From Oscillospiraceae bacterium (GTDB lineage Bacteria; Bacillota; Clostridia; Oscillospirales; Oscillospiraceae), in NCBI GenBank assembly GCA_902781745.1, contig CACZKM010000002.1, positions 1 to 64,000 on the forward strand: 64,000 nt of DNA, written 5' to 3'. The stretch's first letter is position 1; each line of letters starts with the position of its first letter. Shown in pieces: positions 44,142-54,829 of this stretch. The translations under genes were made by a program, and so were the position numbers. The notes under the pieces were generated by a model. It saw only the letters and a program-made list of their open reading frames with translations, did no database searches and was not told the origin of the DNA.

Positions 44142-45206
44142 TTACTCGACGGTTACTCTCCAGCCGAATTTATCCTCCAGCTTGCCCAGTTGGATGCCGG
44201 TGACGGTGTCATAGAGCTTCTGGCTGACGGGGCCGATCTTGCCGCCGCCGATGGTCATGACCTCGTCCTTGTAGCGGAGCTTGCCCACGGGAGAGATGAC
44301 GGCGGCGGTGCCGGTGCCGAAGCACTCCTCCAGCTTGCCCTCCTTCTGGGCCTGGAGGAGCTCGTCCACGGAGATCCGGCGCTCCTCCACCTCCATGCCC
44401 CAATCTCTGCAAATTTGCAGGACGGAGTTCCGGGTGATGCCCGGGAGGATGGAGCCGTTGAGCATGGGGGTGACGATCTTGCCGTCGATCTTGAAGAAGA
44501 TGTTCATGGCCCCCACTTCCTCGATGTACTTCCGCTCCACGCCGTCCAGCCACAGCACCTGGGAGTAGCCGTCGTCGTGGGCCTTCACCTGGGCGGCCAG
44601 GGAGGCGGCGTAGTTGCCGCCGGTCTTGGCGAAGCCCATGCCGCCCCGGACCGCCCGGACGTAGTCGTCCTCGATCCAGATGCCCACGGGCTCCAGGCCG
44701 CTCTCATAGTAGGCGCCGGAGGGGGAGAGGATGATGATGAACAGGAAGGTCTCGGATACATCGACCCCCAGGAAGGGCTCGGTGGCGATGATAAAAGGAC
44801 GGATGTACAGGGAGGTGCCGGGGTCCGTGGGGATCCAGCTCTCGTCCACCTTCACGATGGCCTTCACCGCCTGGACGTAGTCCTCCACGGGGACCTGGGG
44901 GATGCAAAGGCGGTCGTTGGTGTCGTTGGTGCGCTTGGCGTTCATGTCGGGGCGGAAGAGGTAGTTCTTGCCGTCCTCGCCCTTATAGGCCTTCAGACCC
45001 TCGAACATCTCCTGGCCGTAATGGAAGACCATGGCGGCGGGGGAGAGGGTGATGTCCTGGTAGGGGACGATCCGGGGATCGTGCCAGCCCTTGCCCCGGG
45101 TGTAGTTCATGACGAACATATGGTCGGTGAAGACCTTGCCGAAGCCCAGCTTGCCCTGGGGCTTTTCCTTGGGATTGGTGGTCAGGGTGACTTTGATATC
45201 CAGCAT
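44142..45206 (-). CDS. ilvE: Branched-chain amino acid aminotransferase IlvE
   Basis: 354 residues of the class IV PLP fold, the long BCAT-I type. Recognised by FHYGQEMFEGLKAY, SLYIRPFIIATEP, the PLP-lysine segment GMGFAKTGGNYAA, and ECFGTGTAAVISPVG. It makes valine, leucine and isoleucine from their keto acids. ilvD lies upstream in the same orientation, but tandem terminators separate them, so ilvE probably also has its own promoter. Confidence 0.94.
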   Translation of the reverse strand: MLDIKVTLTTNPKEKPQGKLGFGKVFTDHMFVMNYTRGKGWHDPRIVPYQDITLSPAAMVFHYGQEMFEGLKAYKGEDGKNYLFRPDMNAKRTNDTNDRLCIPQVPVEDYVQAVKAIVKVDESWIPTDPGTSLYIRPFIIATEPFLGVDVSETFLFIIILSPSGAYYESGLEPVGIWIEDDYVRAVRGGMGFAKTGGNYAASLAAQVKAHDDGYSQVLWLDGVERKYIEEVGAMNIFFKIDGKIVTPMLNGSILPGITRNSVLQICRDWGMEVEERRISVDELLQAQKEGKLEECFGTGTAAVISPVGKLRYKDEVMTIGGGKIGPVSQKLYDTVTGIQLGKLEDKFGWRVTVE

Positions 45207-45229
45207 GGGGGTACTTCCTTTCTTTACTG

Positions 45230-45390
45230 ACTGTTCAGACCCGCTTCGCTGGGCTCTGAACAGTGTGGGATTGCGCTTCGCTCATCGCACTCGCTGCGCT
45301 CGCACGTTCGCTCCGCGAGAGGTATTTTTTGTGAAAATGCGATTTCCACAAAAAATGATTTCATTTCTTTCCGCTTCTGCGGAAGCGGAA
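45230..45390 (-). terminator. Tandem hairpins between ilvD and ilvE
   Basis: Three inverted repeats: TTCCGCTT-CTGCGG-AAGCGGAA (45369-45390), TTTTTTGTG / CACAAAAAA (45325-45355, with A- and T-tracts that make it a bidirectional terminator), and ACTGTTCAGA / TCTGAACAGT (45230-45264). The middle one is the likely ilvD terminator. No gene in this 222-bp spacer. Confidence 0.75.
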
Positions 45391-45428
45391 CTCTGCGAGG
45401 CTAAAGGTCATTGAGCAGTTGTTCTTAA

Positions 45429-47093
45429 TCAGAAATCCAAAATCGCGCCCTTGTCGGCGGAGGTGACCATCTTGGCGTATCTCGCCAGATACCCGGTCTT
45501 GACCTTGGGCTCGGGGCAGACCCAGGCGGCCCGGCGCTTGGCCAGCTCTTCCTCGTCCACCTCCAGGGTGATCTTGCAGTTGGGGATGTCGATGGAGATC
45601 AGGTCCCCCTCCTGCACCAGGCAGATGGGACCGCCGGCGGCGGCCTCGGGGCTCACATGGCCGATGGAGGCCCCTCTCGTCGCGCCGGAGAACCGGCCGT
45701 CGGTGATGAGGGCCACGGACTCGCCCAGGCCCATGCCGGCGATGGCGGAGGTGGGGTTGAGCATCTCCCGCATACCGGGGCCGCCCTTGGGACCCTCGTA
45801 TCGGATGACCACCACGTCGCCGGGGTTGATCTTCCTGGCGTAGATATCGGCAATGGCCTCGTCCTCGGAGTTATACACCCGGGCGGGGCCCTGGTGGACC
45901 ATCATCTCCGGCGCCACGGCGGACTGCTTGACCACGCAGCCGTCGGGGGCCAGGTTGCCCTTGAGGACGGCGATGCCGCCGCTCTGTGAGTAGGGGTTCT
46001 CGATGGGACGGATGATCTCCGGGTCCCGGTTGACGGCGTTTGCGATGTTCTCCGCCACGGTCTTACCGGTGCAGGTGATGAGGCTGGTGTCCAGCAGGTC
46101 CTTCTTGGTCAGCTCCTTCATCACGGCGTACACGCCGCCGGCCCGCTCCAGGTCCTCCATGAAGGTGTTCCCGGCGGGGGCCAGGTGGCAGAGGTTGGGG
46201 GTCTTGGCGCTGATGGCGTTGGCCCCGTCCAGGTCCAGGGTGACCCCGGCCTCGTGGGCGATGGCGGGGAGGTGGAGCATGGTGTTGGTAGAGCAGCCCA
46301 GGGCCATATCCACGGTCTCCGCGTTGCGGAAGGCGGCTTTTGTCATGACGTCCCGGGGTTTAATGTCCTTCTCGATGAGCTCCATGATCTTCATGCCGGT
46401 GTGCTTGGCCAGCCGCAGCCGGGCGGACAGAGGGGCGGGAATGGTGCCGTTGCCGGGGAGAGCCATGCCGATGGCCTCGGTGAGGCAGTTCATGGAGTTG
46501 GCGGTGTACATCCCGGAGCAGGAGCCGCAGCTTGGACAGGCGTTCTCCTCATATTCCTCCACCCCGGCCTCGTCCAGAGTGCCGGCTTTGTAGGCGCCCA
46601 CGGCCTCGAACATGTGGCTCAGGCAGGTCCGGCGGCCGTCGTTGAGCTTGCCCGCCAGCATGGGCCCGCCGGAGCAGAAAATGGTGGGAATATTCAGCCG
46701 GGCGGCGGCCATGAGCAGCCCCGGCACGTTCTTGTCGCAGTTGGGGACCATCACCAGACCGTCGAACTGGTGGGCGGTAACCATGGCCTCGGTGGAGTCG
46801 GCGATGAGGTCCCGGGTGACCAGGGAGTACTTCATGCCCACGTGGCCCATGGCGATGCCGTCGCACACGGCGATGGCGGGGAAGGTGACGGGGGTGCCCC
46901 CGGCGGCCCGGATGCCCGCCTTCACGGCCTCCACGATCTTGTCCAGGTCCATGTGGCCGGGGACGATCTCGTTCCAGGAGCTGACCACGCCCACCAGGGG
47001 GCGGTCCAGCTCTTCCTTCGTATAGCCCAAGGCGTAGAGCAGGGACCGGTTGGGGGCCCGCTCCACTCCTTTTTTGATTTGATCGGAACGCAT
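45429..47093 (-). CDS. ilvD: Dihydroxy-acid dehydratase IlvD
   Basis: 554 residues from the ATG at 47091-47093, which has AAAGGAG upstream; the frame opens further but only through the promoter. Iron-sulfur ligands in PNCDKNVPG and [16 protein letters not shown] are intact. It dehydrates dihydroxy acids to the keto acids used by IlvE. Monocistronic with its own promoter. Confidence 0.95.
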   Translation of the reverse strand: MRSDQIKKGVERAPNRSLLYALGYTKEELDRPLVGVVSSWNEIVPGHMDLDKIVEAVKAGIRAAGGTPVTFPAIAVCDGIAMGHVGMKYSLVTRDLIADSTEAMVTAHQFDGLVMVPNCDKNVPGLLMAAARLNIPTIFCSGGPMLAGKLNDGRRTCLSHMFEAVGAYKAGTLDEAGVEEYEENACPSCGSCSGMYTANSMNCLTEAIGMALPGNGTIPAPLSARLRLAKHTGMKIMELIEKDIKPRDVMTKAAFRNAETVDMALGCSTNTMLHLPAIAHEAGVTLDLDGANAISAKTPNLCHLAPAGNTFMEDLERAGGVYAVMKELTKKDLLDTSLITCTGKTVAENIANAVNRDPEIIRPIENPYSQSGGIAVLKGNLAPDGCVVKQSAVAPEMMVHQGPARVYNSEDEAIADIYARKINPGDVVVIRYEGPKGGPGMREMLNPTSAIAGMGLGESVALITDGRFSGATRGASIGHVSPEAAAGGPICLVQEGDLISIDIPNCKITLEVDEEELAKRRAAWVCPEPKVKTGYLARYAKMVTSADKGAILDF

Positions 47094-47145
47094 AAGAACC
47101 TCTCCTTTTGCTGTGGTTTGCTTAAGAAAGCTTAAAATTAGAATA

Positions 47146-47174
47146 AGTATACCACAGGGTTTGCAGGAGGACAA
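47146..47174 (-). promoter_or_regulatory. Promoter of ilvD
   Basis: Minus strand TTGTCC (complement 47169-47174), 17-base spacer, TATACT (complement 47146-47151). Confidence 0.65.
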
Positions 47175-47207
47175 CGGGCAAATTGCAAAAAAAGACAAAA
47201 GAATCGC

Positions 47208-47232
47208 CCCCGGACAGGCTGGCTGCCCGGGG
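47208..47232 (-). terminator. Terminator of lepA
   Basis: Hairpin CCCCGG..CAG / CTG..CCGGGG just past the lepA stop, then T-rich sequence (TTCTTTTGTCTTTTTTT) on the minus strand. Confidence 0.8.
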
Positions 47233-47260
47233 ACGGATATGTTTTATAGGAACAGGTCTG

Positions 47261-49066
<1,806 letters not shown>

Positions 49067-49097
49067 GTATCTTCCTCCTCCGGCCCGTGCCGGTGTG

Positions 49098-49451
49098 TCA
49101 TTGCAGTTGGTCCAGGACCTGCCCGGCCATGCGGCGAAGCAGGTCAGCCAGGGCGGGGTCCCGCCGGGCCGCGTCGAGCAGGGCCCGGGACAGAGCCGCC
49201 CCATCCTCGGGGGCGGGGAGCGTCTCCTCGGACGGGGGCTCCCGCCGGTCCGACCGGCCCAGGAGATAGTCCGCGGACACGCCGTAGTAGTCGCAGGCCC
49301 GGACCACGAAGGCCAGCCCCGGCTCCCGGACGCCGTTCTCATAGTGGGACAGAAGGGCCTGGGAGACAGCCAGGTCCTTGGCGGCCTGGCGCTGGCTGAC
49401 CCCTTTTTCCCGGCGGAGGTCCGCCAGGGCGCGGGTAAAGTGTTGGTTCAT
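49098..49451 (-). CDS. XRE family helix-turn-helix regulator
   Basis: 117 residues. N-terminal HTH_3 domain ([20 protein letters not shown], then [14 protein letters not shown]), a short linker, and an acidic/helical C-terminus with repeated leucines that may oligomerise. The target is unknown. It is 31 bases upstream of lepA and has a good sigma-A promoter. Confidence 0.88.
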   Translation of the reverse strand: MNQHFTRALADLRREKGVSQRQAAKDLAVSQALLSHYENGVREPGLAFVVRACDYYGVSADYLLGRSDRREPPSEETLPAPEDGAALSRALLDAARRDPALADLLRRMAGQVLDQLQ

Positions 49452-49500
49452 GAGAACGGACCTCCCGGGGTGGTCTATCAGGCGTTTAACAGTGGGTAAT

Positions 49501-49529
49501 ATTATACCGTGAAAAATACCGGGTGTAAA
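49501..49529 (-). promoter_or_regulatory. Promoter of the XRE regulator (and probably lepA)
   Basis: Minus strand TTTACA (complement 49524-49529), 17-base spacer, consensus TATAAT (complement 49501-49506). Confidence 0.8.
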
Positions 49530-49558
49530 GAAAAAATGACGCCGCCGGATAAGAAAAC

Positions 49559-49587
49559 GCGCCGGAGAAGAAGCCCTCTCCGGCGCG
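49559..49587 (-). terminator. Terminator of the lysine ABC transporter operon
   Basis: 11-bp stem CGCGCCGGAGA / TCTCCGGCGCG with an eight-base loop and TTTTCTT after it on the minus strand, 20 bases past the ATPase stop. Confidence 0.88.
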
Positions 49588-49607
49588 GTCTGTGTTGCGT
49601 CGAGTCT

Positions 49608-50348
49608 TTATCGCTCCATAAACCGGGACAGGAACTCCCGGGTCTCTTCCTTCCGGGGGGAGACAAAAATCTCCTGGGGACCGCCCTCCTCCCAGATGAC
49701 GCCGTCCCGCATGAAGACCACATGGTTGGACACGTCTCGGGCGAAGGCCATCTCGTGGGTGACCACCAGCATGGTCAGGCCCTCCCCGGCCAGGTCCCGC
49801 ATGACGGACAGGACCTCGCCCACCATCTCCGGGTCCAGGGCGGAGGTGGGCTCGTCGAAGAGGAGGACCGCCGGCTCCATGGCCAGGGCCCGGGCGATGG
49901 CCACCCGCTGCTTCTGGCCGCCGGAGAGCTGCCGGGGCTTGGCGTTGATGAAGGGGGCCATGCCCACCTTGGTGAGGAACTTCATGGCCTGCTCCCGGGA
50001 TTCCTCCCGGCCCTTTTTCAGCACCTTGGTCTGGCCCACGATGCAGTTTTCCAGCACGGTCATGTTGTTGAAGAGGTTGAAGGACTGGAAGACCATGCCC
50101 ACCTTGGAGCGGTACTTGGCCGCGCCCCCCTTCCGGGAGAGGATGTTTTCCCCGTGGAAGAGGATCTCCCCGCTGGTGGGGATCTCCAGGAGGTTGATGC
50201 ACCGGAGCAGGGTGGACTTGCCGGAGCCCGAGGCCCCGATGATGGAGGTCACGTCCCCGGCGCTGACGGTAAAGTCGATGTCCCGCAGGACCTGGTGGGT
50301 GCCGAAGGACTTGGACAGGTGATTGACCTGCAAGATAGCGTCGCGCAT
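49608..50348 (-). CDS. Amino-acid ABC transporter ATP-binding protein (probable lysine importer)
   Basis: 246 residues of the polar amino acid (GlnQ/HisP) ATPase family: Walker [11 protein letters not shown]-loop VFQSFNLF, signature LSGGQKQR, Walker [12 protein letters not shown], switch His in VVTHEM. It follows the permease by one base. Substrate lysine is inferred from the riboswitch upstream of the operon. Confidence 0.93.
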   Translation of the reverse strand: MRDAILQVNHLSKSFGTHQVLRDIDFTVSAGDVTSIIGASGSGKSTLLRCINLLEIPTSGEILFHGENILSRKGGAAKYRSKVGMVFQSFNLFNNMTVLENCIVGQTKVLKKGREESREQAMKFLTKVGMAPFINAKPRQLSGGQKQRVAIARALAMEPAVLLFDEPTSALDPEMVGEVLSVMRDLAGEGLTMLVVTHEMAFARDVSNHVVFMRDGVIWEEGGPQEIFVSPRKEETREFLSRFMER

Positions 50349-50349
50349 A

Positions 50350-51306
50350 TCACTTGCCCTCCTTCCGGTCGGTGTTGGGGGTGTGGATGCCGCCCTCCCG
50401 GCGCTGCTCGGCCAACTGGCCCTGGCGTATGGCTTCGTCCCGCTCTGCCTGGCGGCGGAGCTCCTCCCGGAGCATGCTCTTGACGGCCTCGGGGTTCCGC
50501 TCGTCGAAGGGGGTGCCCCGGCCGGGATGGTTGTAGGTGCCGGCGGTCATGGTCAGGGAGTCGTCCTGGACCAGCTCGTAGCTGTCGGAGCCGTCCATCT
50601 TCTTCTCCATCCACCGCAGGAGGAAAGAGGCGGCCAGGGTCATGCACAGGTAGCCGATCATCTCGATGGCGGCGGAGGGGAAGTACTTGTAGGTGGCCCC
50701 CGCCACGCCCTTGTGGGCCGCGAAGAACTCGGTGAAGCCGATGATGAACATGATGGACGTGTCCTTGATGTTGATGATGAAGTTGTTGCCGATCTGGGGC
50801 ATGATGTTCCGGATGGCCTGGGGCAGGATCACGTGGACCATGGTCTGCACGTGGGTCATGCCGATGGCCATGGCGCCCTCGGTCTGGCCGGGGTCCACGG
50901 AGATGATGCCGCCTCGGACGGATTCCGCCATGTAGGAGCCGGTGTTGATGGACACCACCAGGATGGCCGCCACCCAGATGTTGGTGAACTGCATGGCGTT
51001 GTTGGTGAAATAGGGCAGGCCGTAGAAGATGAACACCGCCTGGAGGATCATGGGGGTGCCCCGGAAGACCTCTACATAGATGCGGATGATCACCCGGATG
51101 AGTTTCAGGAGAAACCGCTTCCACAGAGGGTCCCGGCTGGTGTAGGGGATGGTCTGGAGGATGCCGCAGATGAAGCCGATAAGGCAGCCGATGGCCGTAG
51201 CCACCACAGCCAGAATGAGGGTGTTGGCCACGCCGTGGAGGTACTGGCTGCCGGAGCGTGCCCACAGGGCGGCTATATCCTGGCCGAGCTGAGCCAGCTT
51301 GTCCAT
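50350..51306 (-). CDS. Amino-acid ABC transporter permease with long cytoplasmic tail (probable lysine importer)
   Basis: 318 residues. About five transmembrane helices (20-240) with the HisM/GlnP coupling motif [12 protein letters not shown] and the EAA-like loop [20 protein letters not shown]. Unusually, about 85 residues of charged, Glu/Arg/Gln-rich sequence follow the last helix (from [13 protein letters not shown] to the end); relatives normally stop within about 20 residues. A single permease gene implies a homodimer. Confidence 0.9.
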   Translation of the reverse strand: MDKLAQLGQDIAALWARSGSQYLHGVANTLILAVVATAIGCLIGFICGILQTIPYTSRDPLWKRFLLKLIRVIIRIYVEVFRGTPMILQAVFIFYGLPYFTNNAMQFTNIWVAAILVVSINTGSYMAESVRGGIISVDPGQTEGAMAIGMTHVQTMVHVILPQAIRNIMPQIGNNFIINIKDTSIMFIIGFTEFFAAHKGVAGATYKYFPSAAIEMIGYLCMTLAASFLLRWMEKKMDGSDSYELVQDDSLTMTAGTYNHPGRGTPFDERNPEAVKSMLREELRRQAERDEAIRQGQLAEQRREGGIHTPNTDRKEGK

Positions 51307-51437
51307 GACAGATCACTCTCCTTTTCGTAGTTGGTAGAGAAAAAAGATGCAGGGGCCGTATCGGTCCCGTCTGGCGGCCGGCGAAGAGAAGGTCGTCGGT
51401 CTCCAGATGAGACTCATAGAGCCCCCGGACAGGGGGC

Positions 51438-51467
51438 AAGGCGAGAGGGGAGTTCCCCTCTCGCCTT
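51438..51467 (-). terminator. Intercistronic hairpin between binding protein and permease genes
   Basis: AAGGCGAGAGGGGA / TCCCCTCTCGCCTT, 14-bp stem with a two-base centre, without a long T-tract. Probably lets extra binding-protein mRNA accumulate relative to the membrane components. Confidence 0.7.
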
Positions 51468-51486
51468 TGAGATCAATACGCGGATA

Positions 51487-52401
51487 TTAGCCTTCGATGG
51501 GCTGCACGGCGGTGGCTTCAGCCATGAGGGCGTTGAAGTCGTCGGCGGTCATCTCGGAGAGAACGGCGTCCAGGGCGTCCTTCAGGACGGTATTGCCCTT
51601 CTGGACGGAGATGCCGATGTTCACATCCTCGTCGGAGACGTCGAAGTCGTCGTCAGAGCCGGAGAAGTCCAGGATCTTCATGTCGGGATAGGCGATGATG
51701 GCGCCCTGGGCGGTGGGCATGTCGGTGCAGACGAAGTCCACGGTGCCGGACTCCAGAGCCATCAGCATGGCGGGAGCGGACTCGGCGGCGGGCTGGATGT
51801 CGGCGCCCTCGATCTGGGGCAGGCAGGTGTCATACCAGATGGTGCCGATCTGGCTGGTGCAGGTGCCGGCCAGCTCGGAGATGCCGGCGGCGGAGGCCAG
51901 GTCGCTGTCGGCCTTGGTCAGGCAGACGATGGAGGCGTACAGGTAGGGACCGGCAAAGTCCACCTGCTCGGCGCGCTCGGCGGTCATGGACTGGCCGGCG
52001 ATGACGGCGTCAACGCTGCCGGTCTGGACAGCGGGGATCAGGGAGTCCCAGTCCAGACGGACGATCTCCAGGTCCCAGCCGTTGGCTTCGCAGAGCTTCT
52101 TGGCCATCATGACGTCATAGCCGTTGGCGTAGTCGTTGGAGTCCTTGATGGGCACAGCGCCGTTGGAATCATCGGGCTGGGACCAGTTGTAGGGGGCGTA
52201 GTTGCACTCCATGGCCACGGTGAGGACGCCGTCCTCCACGCCGGAGGCCACGTCGCCCTCGGCGGGCTCGGCGGTCTCTTCGGTCTCAGTGGTCTCGGCG
52301 GCTTCGGTCTCCTCGGTCTCGGCGGGCTCAGCGGAGCCGCCGCAGGCGGCCAGAGCCAGGACCAGGACGGAAGCCATGAGCAGAGCAAGGATCTTCTTCA
52401 T
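51487..52401 (-). CDS. Amino-acid ABC transporter substrate-binding lipoprotein (probable lysine)
   Basis: 304 residues from the ATG at 52399-52401. Lipoprotein signal peptide with lipobox LALAAC (Cys20), a Glu/Thr/Ala-rich flexible linker (21-50), then an SBP family 3 domain: TVAMECNYAPYNW, GYDVMMAKKL, LIPAVQTGSVDAVIAGQSMT. The longer upstream reading is within the riboswitch leader and is rejected. Lysine specificity is inferred from the riboswitch. Confidence 0.93.
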   Translation of the reverse strand: MKKILALLMASVLVLALAACGGSAEPAETEETEAAETTETEETAEPAEGDVASGVEDGVLTVAMECNYAPYNWSQPDDSNGAVPIKDSNDYANGYDVMMAKKLCEANGWDLEIVRLDWDSLIPAVQTGSVDAVIAGQSMTAERAEQVDFAGPYLYASIVCLTKADSDLASAAGISELAGTCTSQIGTIWYDTCLPQIEGADIQPAAESAPAMLMALESGTVDFVCTDMPTAQGAIIAYPDMKILDFSGSDDDFDVSDEDVNIGISVQKGNTVLKDALDAVLSEMTADDFNALMAEATAVQPIEG

Positions 52402-52444
52402 CTTCAGGTACCTTCTTTCATAAGTTTTTTTGATTTGGTCAGAA

Positions 52445-52479
52445 CAAAACAAAAACCATGGAATCGGTGCGATCCATGG
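52445..52479 (-). terminator. Lysine riboswitch expression-platform terminator
   Basis: Minus-strand hairpin CCATGGATCG / CGATTCCATGG followed by TTTTTGTTTTG, between the aptamer and the binding-protein start. A GC-rich hairpin GGACGGGGCCCGTCC (about 52501-52515) precedes it and may be part of the switch. Confidence 0.85.
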
Positions 52480-52525
52480 CAAAACAAACCGGGGATGCCG
52501 GACGGGCCCCGTCCGCGTTCACCAT

Positions 52526-52687
52526 GATAGCGCTCCATTTACGAAAAATGGCAGTCCACAGGATCTTTTCCTGCGGCCCAGGCGTCCAGCGGAGGTGCAC
52601 CCGCCGGACCCTTCGGCGGCGATCCCTTTCCCGCTCCCGGCGTGCCTGCCGCTGGGGAGAGGTACTGATGAGCGCCGCGCCTCTATC
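52526..52687 (-). ncRNA. Lysine (L-box) riboswitch aptamer
   Basis: Minus strand opens GATAGAGGCGCGG and closes GGAGCGCTATC, which pair as the P1/base helix; between them lie the L-box elements AGTACC, GGGAAAGGGATCGCCGCCGAAG and the long GGCCGCAGGAAAAGATCCTG hairpin (split here). These match the aptamer known from lysC leaders. High lysine should favour the terminator and shut off the transporter. Confidence 0.85.
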
Positions 52688-52696
52688 AACGCACCT

Positions 52697-52725
52697 ATTA
52701 TACGAACAGGCCCTGGCCTTGTCAA
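52697..52725 (-). promoter_or_regulatory. Promoter of the lysine transporter operon
   Basis: Consensus TTGACA (complement 52720-52725), 17-base spacer, consensus TATAAT (complement 52697-52702); transcription would start about ten bases before the aptamer, giving a leader near 290 bases. Confidence 0.9.
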
Positions 52726-52732
52726 GACATGA

Positions 52733-52763
52733 AAGCACGGAAAACGCCCGGTTTTCCGTGCTT
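52733..52763 (-). terminator. Terminator of the ACT-domain gene
   Basis: GCACGGAAAAC / GTTTTCCGTGC stem with a five-base loop, then TTTCATG on the minus strand, 27 bases past the stop. Confidence 0.82.
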
Positions 52764-52789
52764 GGTTTGGAATATGTGTGAAAACACTC

Positions 52790-53158
52790 TCAGGGCGCTA
52801 TTCGGTACCCTGCTTTTTCCAGGACTGTCAGGGCACGGGAGAAATTCTCCTCCTTCACCAGGATGTAGTCGGTGTTGAAGGTGGACAGGGCGAAGAGGCC
52901 GACGCCGTTCTCCGCCAGCACCGCTGAGATGCGGGCGAGGATGCCGATGAGGGAGAAGTCCAGCACCCCCTGGATGCGGAAGGCCCGCCAGCCGTCGTCC
53001 CGCCGGGTGGTGTTGGCGGGGACCCGGTCCGTGGGGCAGACCAGGGAGTTCTCCTGGTCGGTCTTCCCCAGGAAGAGGAAGGGCTGGGTCAGGTCCACCT
53101 GGGAATAGTCCGCCACCTGGCAGACAGTGAAGAGGGATTCGATGGGTTTGAGCTCCAT
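52790..53158 (-). CDS. ACT domain-containing protein
   Basis: 122 residues. Two ACT-like halves: residues 1-60 (MELKPIESLFTVCQVAD) and 62-122 (FSLIGILARISAVLAENGVG, LFALSTFNTDYILV), resembling the ACT_7/CASTOR group that binds amino acids. No catalytic domain. Located between mnmE and the lysine transporter promoter; a regulatory link to lysine is possible but only inferred from position. Confidence 0.85.
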   Translation of the reverse strand: MELKPIESLFTVCQVADYSQVDLTQPFLFLGKTDQENSLVCPTDRVPANTTRRDDGWRAFRIQGVLDFSLIGILARISAVLAENGVGLFALSTFNTDYILVKEENFSRALTVLEKAGYRIAP

Positions 53159-53184
53159 GGCTGTGTCCTCCTGTCGATGTTTCT

Positions 53185-54555
53185 TTACTTCCCCACGCAG
53201 AACCGTTCAAAGATCCGGGCGGTGATGTCCTCCCGGACTGTCCGGCCTGTGAGCTCGCCCAGGGCGGAAATGGCCTCCTCCACGTCCAGGAGCAGGAGGT
53301 CGGGAGGCGTGCCGGCCTCCAGGCCGTCCAGGGCGGCGGTCACTGCTTCCCTGGCCCGGCCCACTGCCTCGGCCTGCCGGGCGTTGGTCAGGACCTCGTC
53401 GGGCCGTCCGTCGTCGGACAGGCCCGCCAGCCTCGCCAGGGTCCGTTCCAGCTCGTCCAGCCCCTGACCGGTAACGGCGCTGACCTCCACCGGGGTCACG
53501 TTTTCCGGCAGGGCCCCGGCGGGGAGAGGACCGCCCTCCAGGTCGGACTTGTTCCACACCAGGACCACGGGGCGGCCATCGGCAGCCTGGGCCAGGATGG
53601 CCCGGTCCTCCCCGGTCACCGGCTGGGAGCCGTCCCAGACCACCAGGATGAGGCTGGCCTCCTCCATGGCCTGGCGGCTGCGCTCCACCCCCATCTGCTC
53701 GATGGGGTCGTCGCTCTCCCGGACCCCGGCGGTGTCCACCAGCCGGAAGGGGACCCCGGCCAGCTCCACCTTCACCTCCACGGTGTCCCGGGTGGTGCCG
53801 GGGATGTCGGTGACGATGGCCCGCTGGTATCCCGCCAGGGCGTTGAGGAGGGAGGATTTCCCCGCGTTGGGCCGGCCCACGATGGCGCAGAGGACCCCGT
53901 TCTTCACAGCCAGCCCCCGGCGCTGGGTGGCGCTGAGCTTCTCCAGGGCGGCGGCCTGGTCTCGAAGGACCTGCGCCATCGTCTCCGCCCGGAAGGGGTC
54001 CAGGTCCTCGTCGGGGTAGTCCAGCACCGCGTGGAAGTGGGCGGACAGGTCCACCAGGGCGCTGTAGATGGCCTCTGCCCGGCGGAAGAGAGCCCCTGAG
54101 AGCTGATTTGCCGCCTGACGGGCGGCGGCGGGGGTCTCGGCGTCGATGAGGTCGATGACCCCCTCGGCCCGGGTCAGGTCCAGCTTGCCGTTGAGGAAGG
54201 CCCGTCGGGTGAACTCCCCGGGACCCGCCAGACGGGCGCCCCGGGCGGTGACCGCCTCCAGCAGGAGGGAGAGGACCATGGGGGAGCCGTGGCACTGGAG
54301 CTCCGCCGTCTCCTCCCCGGTGTAGCTGCGGGGGGCCCGGCTGACGAAGGCCAGGCCGCTGTCGAGGACCCGACCGCTGTTGTCCACCATCTGCCCGTAG
54401 AGGAGCTGCCGGTCCGGAGCGTCGGCCAGGGCGGTTTTTCCGGCGGGGTGGAAGACCTGCCCGGCGGTTTCGGCTGCCCCCGGCCCTGACAGGCGGAGGA
54501 TGCCCACCCCGCCCCGGCCGGGGGGCGTGGCGATGGCGGCGATGAGGTCGGACAT
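53185..54555 (-). CDS. mnmE: tRNA uridine-5-carboxymethylaminomethyl modification GTPase MnmE
   Basis: 456 residues from the ATG at 54553-54555 with AAGGGGGA upstream; the longer frame is within the DnaA-box region. N-terminal tetrahydrofolate-binding domain (IAAIATPPGRGGVGILRLSG), G domain with GRPNAGKSSLLN, DIPGTTRD, DTAG and NKSD, and the terminal CVGK with the catalytic Cys. With MnmG it modifies the wobble uridine of several tRNAs. Here it is not followed by mnmG or preceded by jag/yidC, unlike the usual order in Firmicutes. Confidence 0.94.
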   Translation of the reverse strand: MSDLIAAIATPPGRGGVGILRLSGPGAAETAGQVFHPAGKTALADAPDRQLLYGQMVDNSGRVLDSGLAFVSRAPRSYTGEETAELQCHGSPMVLSLLLEAVTARGARLAGPGEFTRRAFLNGKLDLTRAEGVIDLIDAETPAAARQAANQLSGALFRRAEAIYSALVDLSAHFHAVLDYPDEDLDPFRAETMAQVLRDQAAALEKLSATQRRGLAVKNGVLCAIVGRPNAGKSSLLNALAGYQRAIVTDIPGTTRDTVEVKVELAGVPFRLVDTAGVRESDDPIEQMGVERSRQAMEEASLILVVWDGSQPVTGEDRAILAQAADGRPVVLVWNKSDLEGGPLPAGALPENVTPVEVSAVTGQGLDELERTLARLAGLSDDGRPDEVLTNARQAEAVGRAREAVTAALDGLEAGTPPDLLLLDVEEAISALGELTGRTVREDITARIFERFCVGK

Positions 54556-54656
54556 AGACGGGTCCCCCTTCCGAAAATTTGGCGAATCCACGGGAAGTTT
54601 CCTCTTGACATCGATTTTTGACATCCGATTTTGCATAGTGGCGGAAATCAAACCGA

Positions 54657-54749
54657 TGTGGATAACCCTGTGGATAATGTGCAAAACCTTTGTGGAATCT
54701 TAAATTCACCGCCGGACCTGTGGAAAACCCGGCCCGGTTTTTATCCATT
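54657..54749. other. DnaA-box cluster upstream of mnmE
   Basis: Two perfect boxes TGTGGATAA at 54657-54665 and 54669-54677, one near match TGTGGAAAA at 54719-54727, and a reverse near match TTATCCATT at 54741-54749; a weaker TGTGGAATC at 54691-54699. Located in the AT-richer 274-bp spacer 54556-54829. It may be an origin-proximal or titration/regulatory site. Confidence 0.65.
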
Positions 54750-54829
54750 TTCCGCCGGAAAATGGTTGGTCAGAACGCACAAAGGAAAAAGATGTTTGCA
54801 AAATGACGAAATTTATGCCCGGGAAACGC

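Noticed and set aside
45264..45324. Repeated GCTTCGCTC / GCTGCGCTC words in the ilvD-ilvE spacer
   Set aside because: Short imperfect words without regular spacing; not a repeat array and no coding sense.
49067..49342. N-terminal extension of LepA
   Set aside because: It overlaps the XRE regulator, whose HTH motif and own promoter are clear; LepA begins at [13 protein letters not shown].
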